Below, piece after piece: positions 22,511 to 32,644 of a stretch of 64,000 nucleotides of DNA (its first letter is position 1; each line of letters starts with the position of its first letter). The translations under genes and the position numbers were made by a program. Origin of the DNA: Locusta migratoria (taxonomy: Eukaryota; Arthropoda; Insecta; Orthoptera; Acrididae); NCBI GenBank assembly GCA_026315105.1, contig CM048745.1, positions 152,417,323 to 152,481,322 on the forward strand, read 5' to 3'. The notes beneath the pieces were generated by a model. The model had not been told where the DNA came from. It did not search any database and worked only from the letters and a program-made list of their open reading frames with translations.

Positions 22511-23936
22511 GTGTCTAAGCGTGGAAAGTTCAATGCAGCTACTTATGACCCCTCATCGTTTCCTCCCCTGACTTCTTCTTGGCGGGAATATGGAGGTCAA
22601 CAGAATGAGTCATATGTCCCGAAATTTCTGATCTGTTCTAGGACAGATGGGGGATCCTTTCAGGCAACTAAGCCCATGTTCTTTGTCGAACATATTGAGG
22701 ACAAGTTCAGTGAGGTTGCGGGAATTTCTAAAAAGACATTGAATCTGGTGCAGGGAGTCATTTTTCACCATGACCTTTTGCTGCAGTCAGATGTGGAGTT
22801 GCGAAAACCTGCAACGACACGGTGTCCATTTTGTCCGCCATGTCTTTCGGGGTCCAAAAGACAATAGGGTGGCAACTGGGGCCTTCCTCTTGGCCTTTGA
22901 CGGCGATACCTTGCCTGAGAAGGTCAAGGTGATGGTATACAGATGTGATGTCCGACTGTACATCCCTCCACCCATGCGCTATTTCAAGTGCTGGAGGTTT
23001 GGACACATGTCTTCCCGTTGCGACGCAGCCCCTATTTGTCATGACTGTGGCCGTCCCATACATCCGGATGCACCTTGTACCCCACCACCTTCCTGTGTCG
23101 ACTGCAGTGGCCACCACTCACCGGACTGTCCCGCTTTCCAAAGGGAGCGCAAGATCGTAGAGTATAAGACCCTCGATCGCGTAACTTACTCTGAGGCCCG
23201 TCGCAAGTATGAAAAACTCCATCCGGTATCTATGATGAATACATATGCTGCTGCCACAGTGTCATCGCCTCCATTGAGGGCGGTTTCTCGACCCCCTATC
23301 ACACCTTCTGTGGGCCCTTTAGGCCATCACTTAATCTCGGCTCCCCAGACGCCGGGGGTCACCTCTTCTTCTGCGAGGCTTTTGCTTCCCCCACAAACGG
23401 GGTCTTTGAACCCCGTCTCTCTGCCGGAGAAATGTCTTCCTTCTCCGGCTCTTCCTTCAGGGAAAGGGCCTGACGAGCCCCTTCCACCACCTCCTGCAGT
23501 TCCCACTGTTTCTGACACCCTGGATATAAGTCGACCTACTCCTGCACGGAAAGGGTCTCTTGAGGTCTCTGCAACGCCAATTTCGCCGCAGCCAGACGTC
23601 AGCCAGTGGCTATAGGTCCAGGTACCCCCTGGTAGCCGGCCCTCCCTATCTGCATCGACATCCGACGCTCCTTCTGGGAAGCCAACTTGGGTACCGAAGC
23701 CCAAACCCAAGCGGGAGCGGGCGAGAAAAAAGGATGTCCCTCAGGAGAAAGAGCTGGCGGCAAAGGCGGCTTCCTCGAAGCCATCCGCTACCAGTTCTGA
23801 CTCCGATAATGAGGTCGAAATCCTTGCGTCTAAAGAGGACCTTGCTCTTACAGACAACCTGGACGCAATGGACATGGACACCACAGACCCTCAGTGGGTG
23901 GCGGCAAGTGACACTGAGGCGCATTGCGTCTCTTAG
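22511..23936 (+). pseudogene. LINE ORF1, gag-like zinc-knuckle protein, frameshifted
   Basis: Start chosen at ATG 22511. N-terminal part 22511-22867 is the gag core. The frame then moves near 22800 into 22770-23615, which holds three consecutive zinc knuckles: CWRFGHMSSRC, CHDCGRPIHPDAPC and CVDCSGHHSPDC. A proline/serine-rich tail follows. A second shift near 23630 gives the acidic C-terminus ending at the TAG at 23934-23936, overlapping ORF2 by a few codons, a normal arrangement in this group. The product would coat LINE RNA. Two frameshifts make it a pseudogene. Confidence 0.8.
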
Positions 23937-26900
23937 TCACTTTCATGCCTCCCCAGTCCTTAGGCAGCACTTTCCTCCAGTGGAATTGCGGCGGTTATTT
24001 TTCCCACCTGGCAGAGTTAAAACAACTTTTAAGCTCTTCCCATGTACTGTGCGTTGCCCTCCAGGAAACCTGGCTTCAGGCAACGCGAACCCCAGCCCTT
24101 CGTGGCTATCGTGGGTTTTATGAGAATCGTCCTGCGTATGACAGAGCATCTGGTGGCGTCTCCATTCATGTCATCAACTCTGCCTATAGTGAAGCTGTGC
24201 CCCTTCAAACAGCTTTGGAGGCAGTGGCTGTTCGGATCAGGACACCACTAGCTATAACCGCCTGCAGTGTTTCTCTTCCACCTGATGATGCGGTCCCCTG
24301 CCAAGTGTCAGCTGCACTGATTGCTCAGCTCCCCCCACCTTTCCTCATCATGGGCGATTTCAACGCCCACAACCCTTTGTGGAGTGGCAACATGACTACT
24401 GGCCGAGGTAGGGAGGTTGAAAATCTTGTCTCCCAGCTCGACCTTTGTATTTTAAACACAGGTGCTCCCACGCATTTCAGTGTGGCACACGGCACCTACT
24501 CGGCCACCGATCTCTCTATTTGCAGCCCTGGCCTCGTACCATGTCTTCATTGGAGAGTGCATGACTACTTGTGTGGCAGTGACCACTTCCCGATTTTTCT
24601 GTCACTGCCCCAGCGTCATTGCCCTAGCCGTTTGCCCCGTTGGGCTCTTAACAAAGCTGACTGGTATGCGTTTACGACTGCTGCCACTGTTCGATCTTTG
24701 CCGGAAACTAACATTGATGTGGTGGTCGACAATTTCACAGACGTCATTGTCTCTGCAGCTCAGTCTGCAATCCCATCTTCTTCTGGTTCGTCCTGGCAGA
24801 GGTCCGTGCCCTGGTGGTCGCCGTACGTCGCTACCGCAATCAGAGAACGTAGGTGAGCTCTTCAGCGTCATAAACGGCACCCATCAGTGGCCAACCTCAT
24901 CGCTTTGAAGTGACTTCGTGCCAAGGCAAGGCAACTTATCAAACGAGCCAAACAAGAATGTTGGGAGAGGTATGTCTCGACCTTAGGTTCTCGTGTCTCT
25001 CCATCTCAGGTGTGGACTAAGATCAGGCGCCTCTATGGCCACCAGACTCCTGTTGGCGTCCTTGATCTTTCTATCCATGGGGCTGTGTGTAAAGACCCAA
25101 GTGTGATCGCTGAACATCTTGCTGATCACTTCGCTCGGTGCTCTGCATCTGCTAACTACAGTGCAGCATTTCACTCCCGCATGGAGCGTGTGGAGCGACA
25201 GCGCCTCTCCTTTGCTACGCGCCGGGAGTCCTAAACGCCCCATTTACCGAAAGTGAGCTGCTTAGTGTCTTGGCCAATTGCCCAGATACGGCTTCCAGTC
25301 CTGACCATGTCCATGCACAGATGCTGAAACATCTCTCATGGGATTCTCAGCGCCATGTCCTAGACATATTCAACCGTTTTGGGGTGGTGGCGAGTTTCTG
25401 TCCAGTGGTCGGAAGCCATCATCATACCAGTGCTGAAGCCTGGCAGGGACCCACTGGAGGTTGACAGTTATCGCCCCATCTGCCTGACCAACGTTCTATG
25501 CTAGTTGCTCGAATGTATGGTTGCACGTCGCTTGACTTGGGTGCTCGAGTCATGGGGCCTTCTGGAGCCATCGCAGGGTGGATTTCGCCAGGGTCGTTCT
25601 ACGACAGATAATCTGGTGTGCCTGGAGTCAGCGGTTTGAACAATTTTTTTCTCGTCGTCAGGACCTCATTGCGGTTTTCTTTCACCTTCAGAAGGCCTAC
25701 AATACCACATGGCGGCATCATATCCTCACTACGCTGCATGAGTGGGGTCTTCGGGGGTCACTTCCCATTTTTATTGCAAATTTCCTCCAACTCCGCACGT
25801 TTCCGGTCCGAGTCAGTGTTGCCCATAGTTCGCCCCACGTCCAAGAAAATGGGGTCCCACTGGGGTCTGTGCTGAGTGTCTCGCTGTTTTTGGTGGCCAT
25901 TAATGGCCTGGCTGCAGCTGTGGGGTCATCGGTGTCTCCTTCCCTGTATGTCGATGATTTTTGCATATCTTTCTGCTCCACCACCACAAGTGCTGCTGAA
26001 CGCCTACTCCAGGCGGCCATCCGCCAGGCTCACATGTGGGCCCAGCATCATGGCTTCCAGTTTTCCGCCGGCAAAACACGTGTGATGCACTTCTGTCAGC
26101 GTCCGACAGTGCACCCCCACCCTGAACTCTATCTTGACAGCCAACTGCTTCCTGTCTTGGACACCCACCGATTCCTAGGCCTGATCTTTGATGCCCGACT
26201 GACTTGGCTCCGTCATATTCGTTATCTGAAATGGGAGTGCGGGCAACATCTCAACGCCCTTCGATGTTTGGGCCATACCACATGGGGGGCTGACCGCTCC
26301 ACCCTGCTGCGGCTCTATACGGCCTTGGTGCAATCACGCTTAGATTTTGAATCCCTCGTTTATGGCTCTGCAACGCCTTCAGCGTTGCGCTTGTTGCCCT
26401 CTATTCACCACTGTGGGGTTCGTATTGCGACGGGAGCCTTCCGAACCAGCCCTGTGGCCAGTCTTCTAGCAGAGGCCGGGGTCCCCCCATTACGGGTCCG
26501 CCGCCAGCAACTGTTGGCAGCGTATGCAGTCCATGTATATAGTTCAAAAGGACATCCTAACTACTGCCTACTTTTTTCTACTGCGGCCGTTCGTCACCAG
26601 CAGCAGCGACCCAGGACAGGACACACAATAGCCGTCAGCGTGCAGTCCCTCCTGGGGGAGCTTGAGTCCTATCCTCTCCCACCTCCATTTTGGGCCCATT
26701 CATGTACACCTCCATGGTGCCTGCCAGGGCCAAGTCTTCGTTTAGACTTGGCCCACGGGCGCAAGGACTCGCTTCCCCCTGAGGTTCTCCGTTGCCAGTT
26801 TCTCGCTGTCGTTGCTGAGCACCCCGGCTACGACATAGTTTATACGGACGGCTCGATGGTAAACGGCCGCATTGGCCTTGCCTATGTCCATGGCGACCAC

Positions 26901-27520
26901 GTTGAGCAGCAGTCTCAGAGGGCTGCAGTGTTCATACTGCAGAACTGGTGGCCATCTTCCGTGCTCTCGAGCATATGCGTTCCTGCTCAGGTGAGTCTTT
27001 CCTTCTTTGTAGTGACTCCCTGAGCAGCTTACGTGCTCTTGAACAGTGTTACCCACGTTCGCCATTGGTGATGGCCATCCGAGTGGCTGTTTTTGCCCTT
27101 GTTCAGTCTGGCAGATCAGTGGTGTTTCTTTGGTCTCCGGGTCACGTCGGCATCCCAGGCAACGAACTTGCCGGTGGGCTTGCCAAACAGGCGGTTAATG
27201 CCTCTGTTTTAGAAATCGGCCTCCCAGCTTCAGATCTTCGTATCTTGTTGCGCCGTCGGGTACATCAGCATTGGGATGCTGAGTGGCGCAACCTGAGCAC
27301 GCTCAACAAGCTTCGGGTTGTCAAGGAGACTACGGCTGCATGGCGCTCCTCAGTACGTGAATCTCGATGGGACTCGTTGGTTTTGTGTCGTCTCCGAATT
27401 GGGCACATGTGTCTCACCCATGGACATCTTATTATGGGTGAGGACCCGCCCCAATGTCGGTGTGGCTCCAATTTGACAGTCATCCACATATTGTTGGACT
27501 GTCCCGTCTTAGATTTTTAA
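23924..27520 (+). pseudogene. LINE ORF2: endonuclease, RT and RNase H, frameshifted
   Basis: The endonuclease (23924-24856) shows LQWNCGGYFSHLAELK, LQETWLQ, MGDFNAHNPLW, ATDLSI and GSDHFPIF. It stops at 24856. A linker with several stops follows, with another open piece at 25010-25234. The RT lies in 25578-27023 (GGFRQGRSTTDNLVC-like start, SLYVDDFCISF catalytic motif near 25950). RNase H begins YTDGSMVNG near 26840. The frame shifts near 26935 into 26948-27520, which supplies CSDSLSSL and WSPGHVGIPGNELA. It ends in the CRCGSN...H...DCP finger. At least four disruptions: it cannot encode a working enzyme. Confidence 0.85.
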
Positions 27521-27530
27521 CAAAGTGGAG

Positions 27531-29258
27531 ATGTGCGACTATCTCGTATCCAACCACGACTTTTGTATGGAGGGAGATTGCACTGGAAACCGCAACGTGA
27601 TTGTGGACAACGATAAGACAGTTGGGATAGATTGTTTAACGTGGCTAACATCGAATTGCCGAGTAAAAATATACAATAAATTTATTTGTCAAATCACGAG
27701 TCCTGGCGTCAACAAAGACATTGGTAACCACATTATCGATTTTATAAAGTGTCCAGACAGGAGACTGCGCGAGACTTTTACTTCTTCGCTGGGACAAGAA
27801 CATGGAATTACCAGGCTGGAGGCTACGATATACAATTACCGGATGGACGGTGTTTTCGACCCTGTGCAAGATTGTTTAAATGTTTTATTAGAGAACAACC
27901 GGTATCTGCAAAGTGCACCCTTGTATAGTGTGGCAATCTCCTCCATGTGGATGCGTTTAACGAATTCGGTACAGAACAGTTGCTGTGTTGTGTTTAATCG
28001 TGTTTTGCAATTTATTTACTGGGGTAATAAGAATACCCGAAAACTGACTGGTGTACAGGTCAATCTACCAGACACAATAGAGCGAGAAAAGCTTATAAAT
28101 TATGCTCTGTCAGCTTTTAGTTTCAATTGTCTACCTGTAAATTACGTGGAAGTTCGTAATACTGACTCCAGCAAGGACGATATAAGTATTACGCAGAAGA
28201 GCTACATTAAAGCAGGAGAAACATATTTCTCAAATTCCAGGACGTTATTCTCCACCATACGGCCAGATGTCGATATCGCCGAATTAGGTCTAGTACCCAC
28301 AAGCAACGTTATTCCACAAGTCCAGCGAAAAAGATTAAATCCAACCAACAGACTTATGCCTTTCCCCATTAAAGAAATCACTCCTCTAAGTGCAGTTAAC
28401 GTTTTATGTGCTAGGAAAAGAAAACTGGAAATGGAGGAGATCGAATCTAAGAAACGAAAACTGGATTATATGGCGAAGACAACTGCTTTAAAGGAAGAAT
28501 ACCAATTGCAATTGGAAAAAGAGGTGGCTATTGCAGATGTACAAGCACGACTCACTTATTGGTTTAAACACACTATATGGAGAAATCTCGCTGTGGCTGG
28601 GGAGTATAAAATACTCGCATTTACAGTAAACAGCAAGGGAGATAGGTCACGTGTTGGAGTACTGGCCGACGATGGCGTTTACTACATTAAGGGATACACG
28701 AAAAATGTGTTTCTAAGGCTACACTCCCGTTTTGATCTGCTTAAAAAGAGTGGTTACGTAGTATCTAAGTGTGGCGGGTTGGATGTTGTCCATCTACCTA
28801 CAGAAAAACCATTTGCTGAACTAAAAACAGACGGAATAACAATATTTAATCAGCATTCGTTTGCAAAAGTTGTAAACTTAAAGTTCTATACGGAGTTGCC
28901 AGAAGATTGCGTATCAGAAGAAATGACAGCGTACACACAGGAGGATGTGGAGTGCTATAACGGTCGTGCTATGCAGGAAATAAGAGGAAAAATTAAACTA
29001 ACCAAATGTTCTCGACTCGAAGAGCTGCCAGAAGGAACAGAATTGATTGTTAAAGCTATAAAAGAGGTACTTTACCGGAAGAAGAGGAGATACGTAATGG
29101 AGTTCGAGAATGTACCTTCTTTGTACTTATCTAATTACTGGTTGGAAAAGGAAATGGAAGATTCCAATGTGGATTTAAACTACAAGTTAAAAGTTAAGCT
29201 GGATGTTATTAAAACCACACCAAACAAACATAACGAAAGACTTGTATTCTGTGTGTAA
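27531..29258 (+). CDS. Virus-like protein of unknown function, intact 575-residue ORF
   Basis: I use ATG 27531; the frame is open from 27513 but no earlier ATG exists, so the N-terminus may be clipped by the LINE junction. Not recognised as a named family. Residues 44-50 (RVKIYNK) and 94-101 (TRLEATIY) are spaced like the K-x-Y-x-K ... R-[LF]-E pattern seen in some replication initiators; this is suggestive only. Residues about 294-338 are a charged, probably coiled-coil segment rich in Lys/Glu with basic clusters that could act as a nuclear signal. Residues about 382-575 form a separable module, copied twice more nearby. Its last 70 residues look beta-rich, perhaps OB-like. No signal peptide or membrane segment. 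AATAAA at 29279 lies only about 20 bases after the stop, a compact viral style. Association with a packaging-ATPase relative suggests origin in a DNA virus or virus-like transposon. The frame is free of stops, unlike every LINE here. Confidence 0.6.
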   Translation: MCDYLVSNHDFCMEGDCTGNRNVIVDNDKTVGIDCLTWLTSNCRVKIYNKFICQITSPGVNKDIGNHIIDFIKCPDRRLRETFTSSLGQEHGITRLEATIYNYRMDGVFDPVQDCLNVLLENNRYLQSAPLYSVAISSMWMRLTNSVQNSCCVVFNRVLQFIYWGNKNTRKLTGVQVNLPDTIEREKLINYALSAFSFNCLPVNYVEVRNTDSSKDDISITQKSYIKAGETYFSNSRTLFSTIRPDVDIAELGLVPTSNVIPQVQRKRLNPTNRLMPFPIKEITPLSAVNVLCARKRKLEMEEIESKKRKLDYMAKTTALKEEYQLQLEKEVAIADVQARLTYWFKHTIWRNLAVAGEYKILAFTVNSKGDRSRVGVLADDGVYYIKGYTKNVFLRLHSRFDLLKKSGYVVSKCGGLDVVHLPTEKPFAELKTDGITIFNQHSFAKVVNLKFYTELPEDCVSEEMTAYTQEDVECYNGRAMQEIRGKIKLTKCSRLEELPEGTELIVKAIKEVLYRKKRRYVMEFENVPSLYLSNYWLEKEMEDSNVDLNYKLKVKLDVIKTTPNKHNERLVFCV

Positions 29259-29278
29259 ATGTATATATACAAGGAATT

Positions 29279-29284
29279 AATAAA
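29279..29284 (+). terminator. Polyadenylation signal of the virus-like ORF
   Basis: Canonical AATAAA, 21 bases after the TAA stop at 29256-29258. Confidence 0.6.
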
Positions 29285-29518
29285 ACCAATCTTGTAAACG
29301 AATATTTGTGTACTTATTTCCTAACATACCAAATAACCTTAAAAATTCTCTATTTACTGTGATCTGTGTGTGTATACTTTGGTTAGAAAGGCCATTTATA
29401 TGTAGAAGATGTAAATTTAAAATCCTAAGCAGAAATTTCTGTGGAGTGCGTACTAGATTTGTTTTAATAGTCGTATTTTGTTGTAAATAAAATTTACAGT
29501 AAAAATGCTCCATTGGAA

Positions 29519-29712
29519 AAATTTCAAGTAGTTTCTATTACAGCAGTAAAAGATGTTGGCAAATCAGAACGTATTGGATTTCGAAAACTTACATTCCCTG
29601 TACTTATCTATGTATTGGCTGCAGGCAGAAATGTAAAGACATAGACGTAAATTTTAGCTAAAAGTTAAAACTATACTGGATGTTATAAGAGCTACGCCAA
29701 ACAAAAGAAAAA
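29519..29712 (+). pseudogene. Degraded third copy of the virus-like C-terminal module
   Basis: Nucleotide similarity to 29045-29235 is plain in blocks: gtacttatct followed by attggctg, and ctggatgttataagag followed by cgccaaacaaa. These correspond to the last 65 residues of the intact ORF. Reading frame is broken by indels. Direct orientation, 250 bp downstream of the parent ORF, and it ends at the ATPase fragment. Confidence 0.65.
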
Positions 29713-30420
29713 CTGGAAGATAGAGCGAAAATAATACACTGTTAAACGTGCATAGAGTATCGAATGTTGGTGTGTTGGATGATGCTGAAAGTAGCTGAAA
29801 CTCAGTAGCTGAAAGCGTAGCGAACCCCTTTTCTTACCTATATGATTCCAACAGTGTGCACAGATCTTTACAAAGTCGGAGAATGACATATCAGTTCCGA
29901 CATGGGCGTTGTAAATATGTTTTAAATTCAAATTGTCTTGTTTGAATGCTACAATGAGGTTTGCATTATCCCGCAGCAGCTGTTTTGGGATTCTGGAATG
30001 CGTTTGGCTTAGATAAAATACATCAACGCCCATATGCCTTCCGAAACAGAAATATCTACGAATCTGGTCTTGGTTTTCAACTGCAACATCGTCAAATATG
30101 AAAACGGTGTTGGGTTTTACTTGCTCAGGAGGGGGGATATCACCACTTTCACTGTACGTTGTATAGGTGACTCCTTTTACGCCTCGTAGTATCTCCTGCA
30201 ATAACTGATATTTGGGTTGAGAGAGAGTTTTAGAAAATACACAAACATGTTCAAAGTACACTCCATCTATATGCGTGAGCAACGTCATAAGAATATTTGT
30301 TTTACCGCAGTTGGACGGACCTACAATTATTGCACGTATATTATCAGGAAGTAATGATCCGTTCTTTTTCTTCTGGGAATCCTCTCCCAACCCGTCACCA
30401 GACCAGTCATATAGGTAAGA
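29692..30420 (-). pseudogene. A32-like packaging ATPase fragment (FtsK/HerA superfamily)
   Basis: The minus strand encodes an uninterrupted ATPase segment. A Walker A P-loop GPSNCGKT lies about 24 residues in. Walker B TVFIFDD lies about 70 residues later, followed by a conserved YLSQTHSRIPKQLLRDN stretch (sensor and arginine-finger region) and LKHIYNAHVGTDMSF with a C-x-x-C-W end. This is the order of A32-like DNA-packaging ATPases of Polintons, adintoviruses and related large dsDNA viruses, which pump DNA into capsids. No ATG precedes it: the frame opens without a start and runs into the right inverted-repeat arm. Family-like sequence ends at W-N (about 29844), and the remaining codons are the left arm of the inverted repeat. 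A strong splice-donor-like ATAG|GTAAGAAA sits at that point. So it is a fragment or an internal exon. Its closest neighbours are copies of the virus-like module. Confidence 0.75.
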
Positions 30421-30479
30421 AAGCTACCTTGCATCGCTTTCAACTACCTAGTTTCAACTACTTTTCAAGGTCATCCAAC
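29774..30479. repeat. Inverted repeats bracketing the ATPase fragment
   Basis: Left arm 29774-29848 (gttggatgatgctgaaag...ttcttacctatatga) and right arm 30405-30479 (tcatataggtaagaaag...caaggtcatccaac) are imperfect inverted copies, roughly three-quarters identical by eye. Each contains three spaced agctgaaa/agttgaaa motifs. No target duplication was found outside them. Confidence 0.65.
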
Positions 30480-30808
30480 TGACCAGTTCTAACTACCGAT
30501 ATACTTGCATGCAGACCGTTGTACATAGCAGAGTTTCTTCTCCAAATAGTAGCAATCTCTTTTCTCTCCTGCAAATCCTCCAACCAACAGCATTCGGGAT
30601 TTTAACTTTTATGCCCAAAATATTACAACTATTAAGGCTATTTTATTCCGCACTAATGCGGAATTTCTTTATAGAATTTTCACATTAAATAAAAAAAACC
30701 AAGTGGTCATTCCACTATAAATACAGGCACATAGAGCACAGTAAATGTAGGGTTCTTAGGATTTCTTGTAAGGTAGTAAATAAGCACACAAATATTAGAG
30801 TACAAAAC
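30480..30808. other. Unassigned AT-rich spacer
   Basis: No ORF or repeat end seen between the inverted repeat and the minus-strand polyadenylation signal at 30809-30814. Confidence 0.5.
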
Positions 30809-30856
30809 TTTTATTACTTTTGTATGGATGTTTACATACAGAATACAAGTATACAT

Positions 30857-31530
30857 TTAGACACAGAATACAACTCGTTCTTTATTCTTGTTTGGTGTAA
30901 CTTTAATTTTGTCTAATTTAATTTTTAACTTGTAGCTTAGATCCACATCCGCGTCTTCTATTTCCCTTTCTAGCCAGAAGTTCGACAGGTAGAATGAAGG
31001 TATGTTCTCGAACTCCATTACGTACCTACGCGTATTCCTGTAATCCACTTCTTTTATAGCTTTAATAACAAGTTCTGCACCTTCTGGCAATGCTTCTAGA
31101 CGAGAGCAACCGGATATTTTAACTTTACCCATTATTTCCTGCATGGCATACTGGTTATAGCACTCCACATCCCCCTGTGTGTACGCCACCAATTCTTCTG
31201 ATACACAATCCTGTGGTAATTCTGTATAGAAATCTAGGCTTACGACTTTTGCAAACGAATGGCTGTTAAATATTGTTACTCCGTCGCTTTTTAATTCCGC
31301 AAATGGCTTCTCTGTAGCTAGATGGACAACATCCAGGCCCCCACATTTGGTTACAATGTATCCGTTCTTTTTGAGCAAATCCAAACGGGAGTGCATCTTT
31401 ATAAACACGTTTTTAGTGTATCCTTTAATGTAAAATACATCCTGAATCCTATTAATTTCGGCTAGTACAACCACAAATTGGCGGGAAAACCGATTTCTGG
31501 TTGTCCTGGTAGGCTTTCGCCCCTCCGATC
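30857..31530 (-). pseudogene. Second copy of virus-like C-terminal module, 5'-truncated
   Basis: An open frame on the minus strand (205 residues from 31474, open to about 31530 but without ATG) aligns end to end with the last 195 residues of the intact ORF at 27531-29258. Both share YIKGYTKNVF, CGGLDVVHL and the C-terminal TPNK...VFCV, roughly three-quarters identical by eye. Differences are mostly conservative and there are no stops, so this part was under selection until recently or the copy is young. The N-terminal two-thirds are absent. AATAAA (reverse complement at 30809-30814) lies just past the stop, as in the intact copy. Confidence 0.75.
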
Positions 31531-31853
31531 CGGTGGAGCACCCTCAGACTGCACCTGTTTCTATATATAACAACAAATCAGAGCATTCTGTTCGGTAACA
31601 TGATAAAAAAGACCCTTAATTAGAGCTCATATCGCATCCAAAATTAGATGTGCATATAGATGAATCATGTATATGATCATCTGTAACGCCATATGTATGT
31701 ACTCCCATAAGCATATGTTTCTTTTATGTAGCCTGCGGAGAGAGCGCTCTGCGTTCTGGACGATTGTTAACCGTGCTTGCAGATGTATATTTAGAGACTT
31801 TGTGCTAGATGTCATTGCCGACTTTCGTTATTTGGAATTTTTGTATAAACACT

Positions 31854-32027
31854 ATGTCGTATTCTGCTGCTGCCGCTGTTGTTGCTGTTTTATCGAAAGA
31901 GTGGTTGGCATACAAGTTACATCCAGTTCGATGGCTATTGCTTGCATCGTCTAAACGAAGAGATACATTTATAGATGCATGGTTGTGGTCGAGTTCCGAA
32001 ACGGACCATTTCTTTTCTTTTCGTTAA
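31854..32027 (+). CDS. Small ORF in tandem repeat copy 1, 57 residues, unknown
   Basis: Begins MSYSAAAAVVAVLSKEW, has an alanine/valine-rich hydrophobic start and a basic middle (SSKRRD), and ends in a Phe-rich tail. No family recognised. In copy 2 the matching ORF (32275-32331) begins MPSSAAAAVPVLSKE and stops after 18 codons. The leader before both ATGs is well conserved. It may be a small virus-type structural protein, or not a gene at all. Confidence 0.3.
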   Translation: MSYSAAAAVVAVLSKEWLAYKLHPVRWLLLASSKRRDTFIDAWLWSSSETDHFFSFR

Positions 32028-32274
32028 TTGGCTCTGGTTAGAATTGTTTTTGTATATCGAAAGAGTATATGTTAAGATGGATACGTAAGTTTGTGGCGTT
32101 TATTATCTAACCTGCGCTATTATTATTAAACACGCCCGGAGAGAGATGGGAATGTAAATTCTTACTTGCAAATTTTGCATACGAGTTTAACGGTGCTTTG
32201 CAGATGTATATTTAGAGACGTTGTGCTAGATGTCATTGCCGATTTTCGTTATTTGGAATTTTTGTATAAACAAT

Positions 32275-32331
32275 ATGCCGTCTTCTGCTGCTGCCGCTGT
32301 TCCTGTTTTATCGAAAGAGTTGTTGGCATAG
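32275..32331 (+). pseudogene. Truncated counterpart of the small ORF in repeat copy 2
   Basis: Same start context and first residues as 31854-32027, then an early TAG. Downstream codons still resemble copy 1 in other frames. Confidence 0.3.
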
Positions 32332-32461
32332 AAGTTACATTCCGTTGCTTGCATCGTCTAAACGAAGATATACATTTATAGATCTAAGGTTGCGGTCGTG
32401 TTCCGAAACGGACCATTTCTTTTCTTTTCGTTAGAATTGTTTCTGTATATCGAAAGAGTAT

Positions 32462-32644
32462 ATGTTAAGATGGATACGTAAGTTTGTGGCGTTCGTTACC
32501 GTAACCTGCGCTATTATTATTATTATTATTAAACACGTCTGTCGGCTGTTGCCTATGCGAAGAGCATGGAGAGAGATTGGAGTGGAAATTCTTACTTGCA
32601 AATTTTGCATACGAGTTTTAATATTTTACTACTACATGCTGTAG
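32462..32644 (+). CDS. Small ORF in tandem repeat copy 2, 60 residues, possible membrane segment
   Basis: MLRWIRKFVAF followed by a hydrophobic run containing six isoleucines, then a basic stretch and a C-terminal Tyr-rich end. The counterpart in copy 1 (from about 32071) stops after 13 codons. A single membrane-spanning segment is plausible. The isoleucine run comes from an ATT repeat and may be fortuitous. Confidence 0.25.
   Translation: MLRWIRKFVAFVTVTCAIIIIIIKHVCRLLPMRRAWREIGVEILTCKFCIRVLIFYYYML

Larger units (their letters stand above)
21945..27520 (+). mobile_element. I-clade LINE, near full length, decayed
   Basis: A 5' leader rich in GC starts near 21950 (cgcctgcgggttcggggataagaataggcc), followed by ORF1 (zinc-knuckle gag) and ORF2 (AP endonuclease, RT, RNase H, C-terminal zinc finger). 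RNase H after the RT and three CCHC knuckles fit the I group. The right end stops abruptly after the CRCGSN...H...DCP finger with no 3' UTR or tail, exactly where the virus-like ORF begins. GC content is far above its surroundings, marking it as a foreign compositional block. Confidence 0.85.
31740..32640 (+). repeat. Tandem duplication of about 430 bp with small ORFs
   Basis: Copy 1 (about 31774-32195) and copy 2 (about 32200-32626) share gcagatgtatatttagagac, the run catttcttttcttttcgtta and a block from tgtatatcgaaagagtatatg to cttacttgcaaattttgcat. Units differ by substitutions and indels (for example 3 versus 6 ATT units), so the duplication is old. It lies next to the virus-like modules and may belong to the same element. 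Confidence 0.8.

Noticed and set aside
22758..24251. Multiple overlapping ORFs on both strands in the I-type LINE
   Set aside because: GC-rich LINE coding sequence yields long open alternative frames; only those carrying zinc-knuckle or endonuclease motifs were kept.
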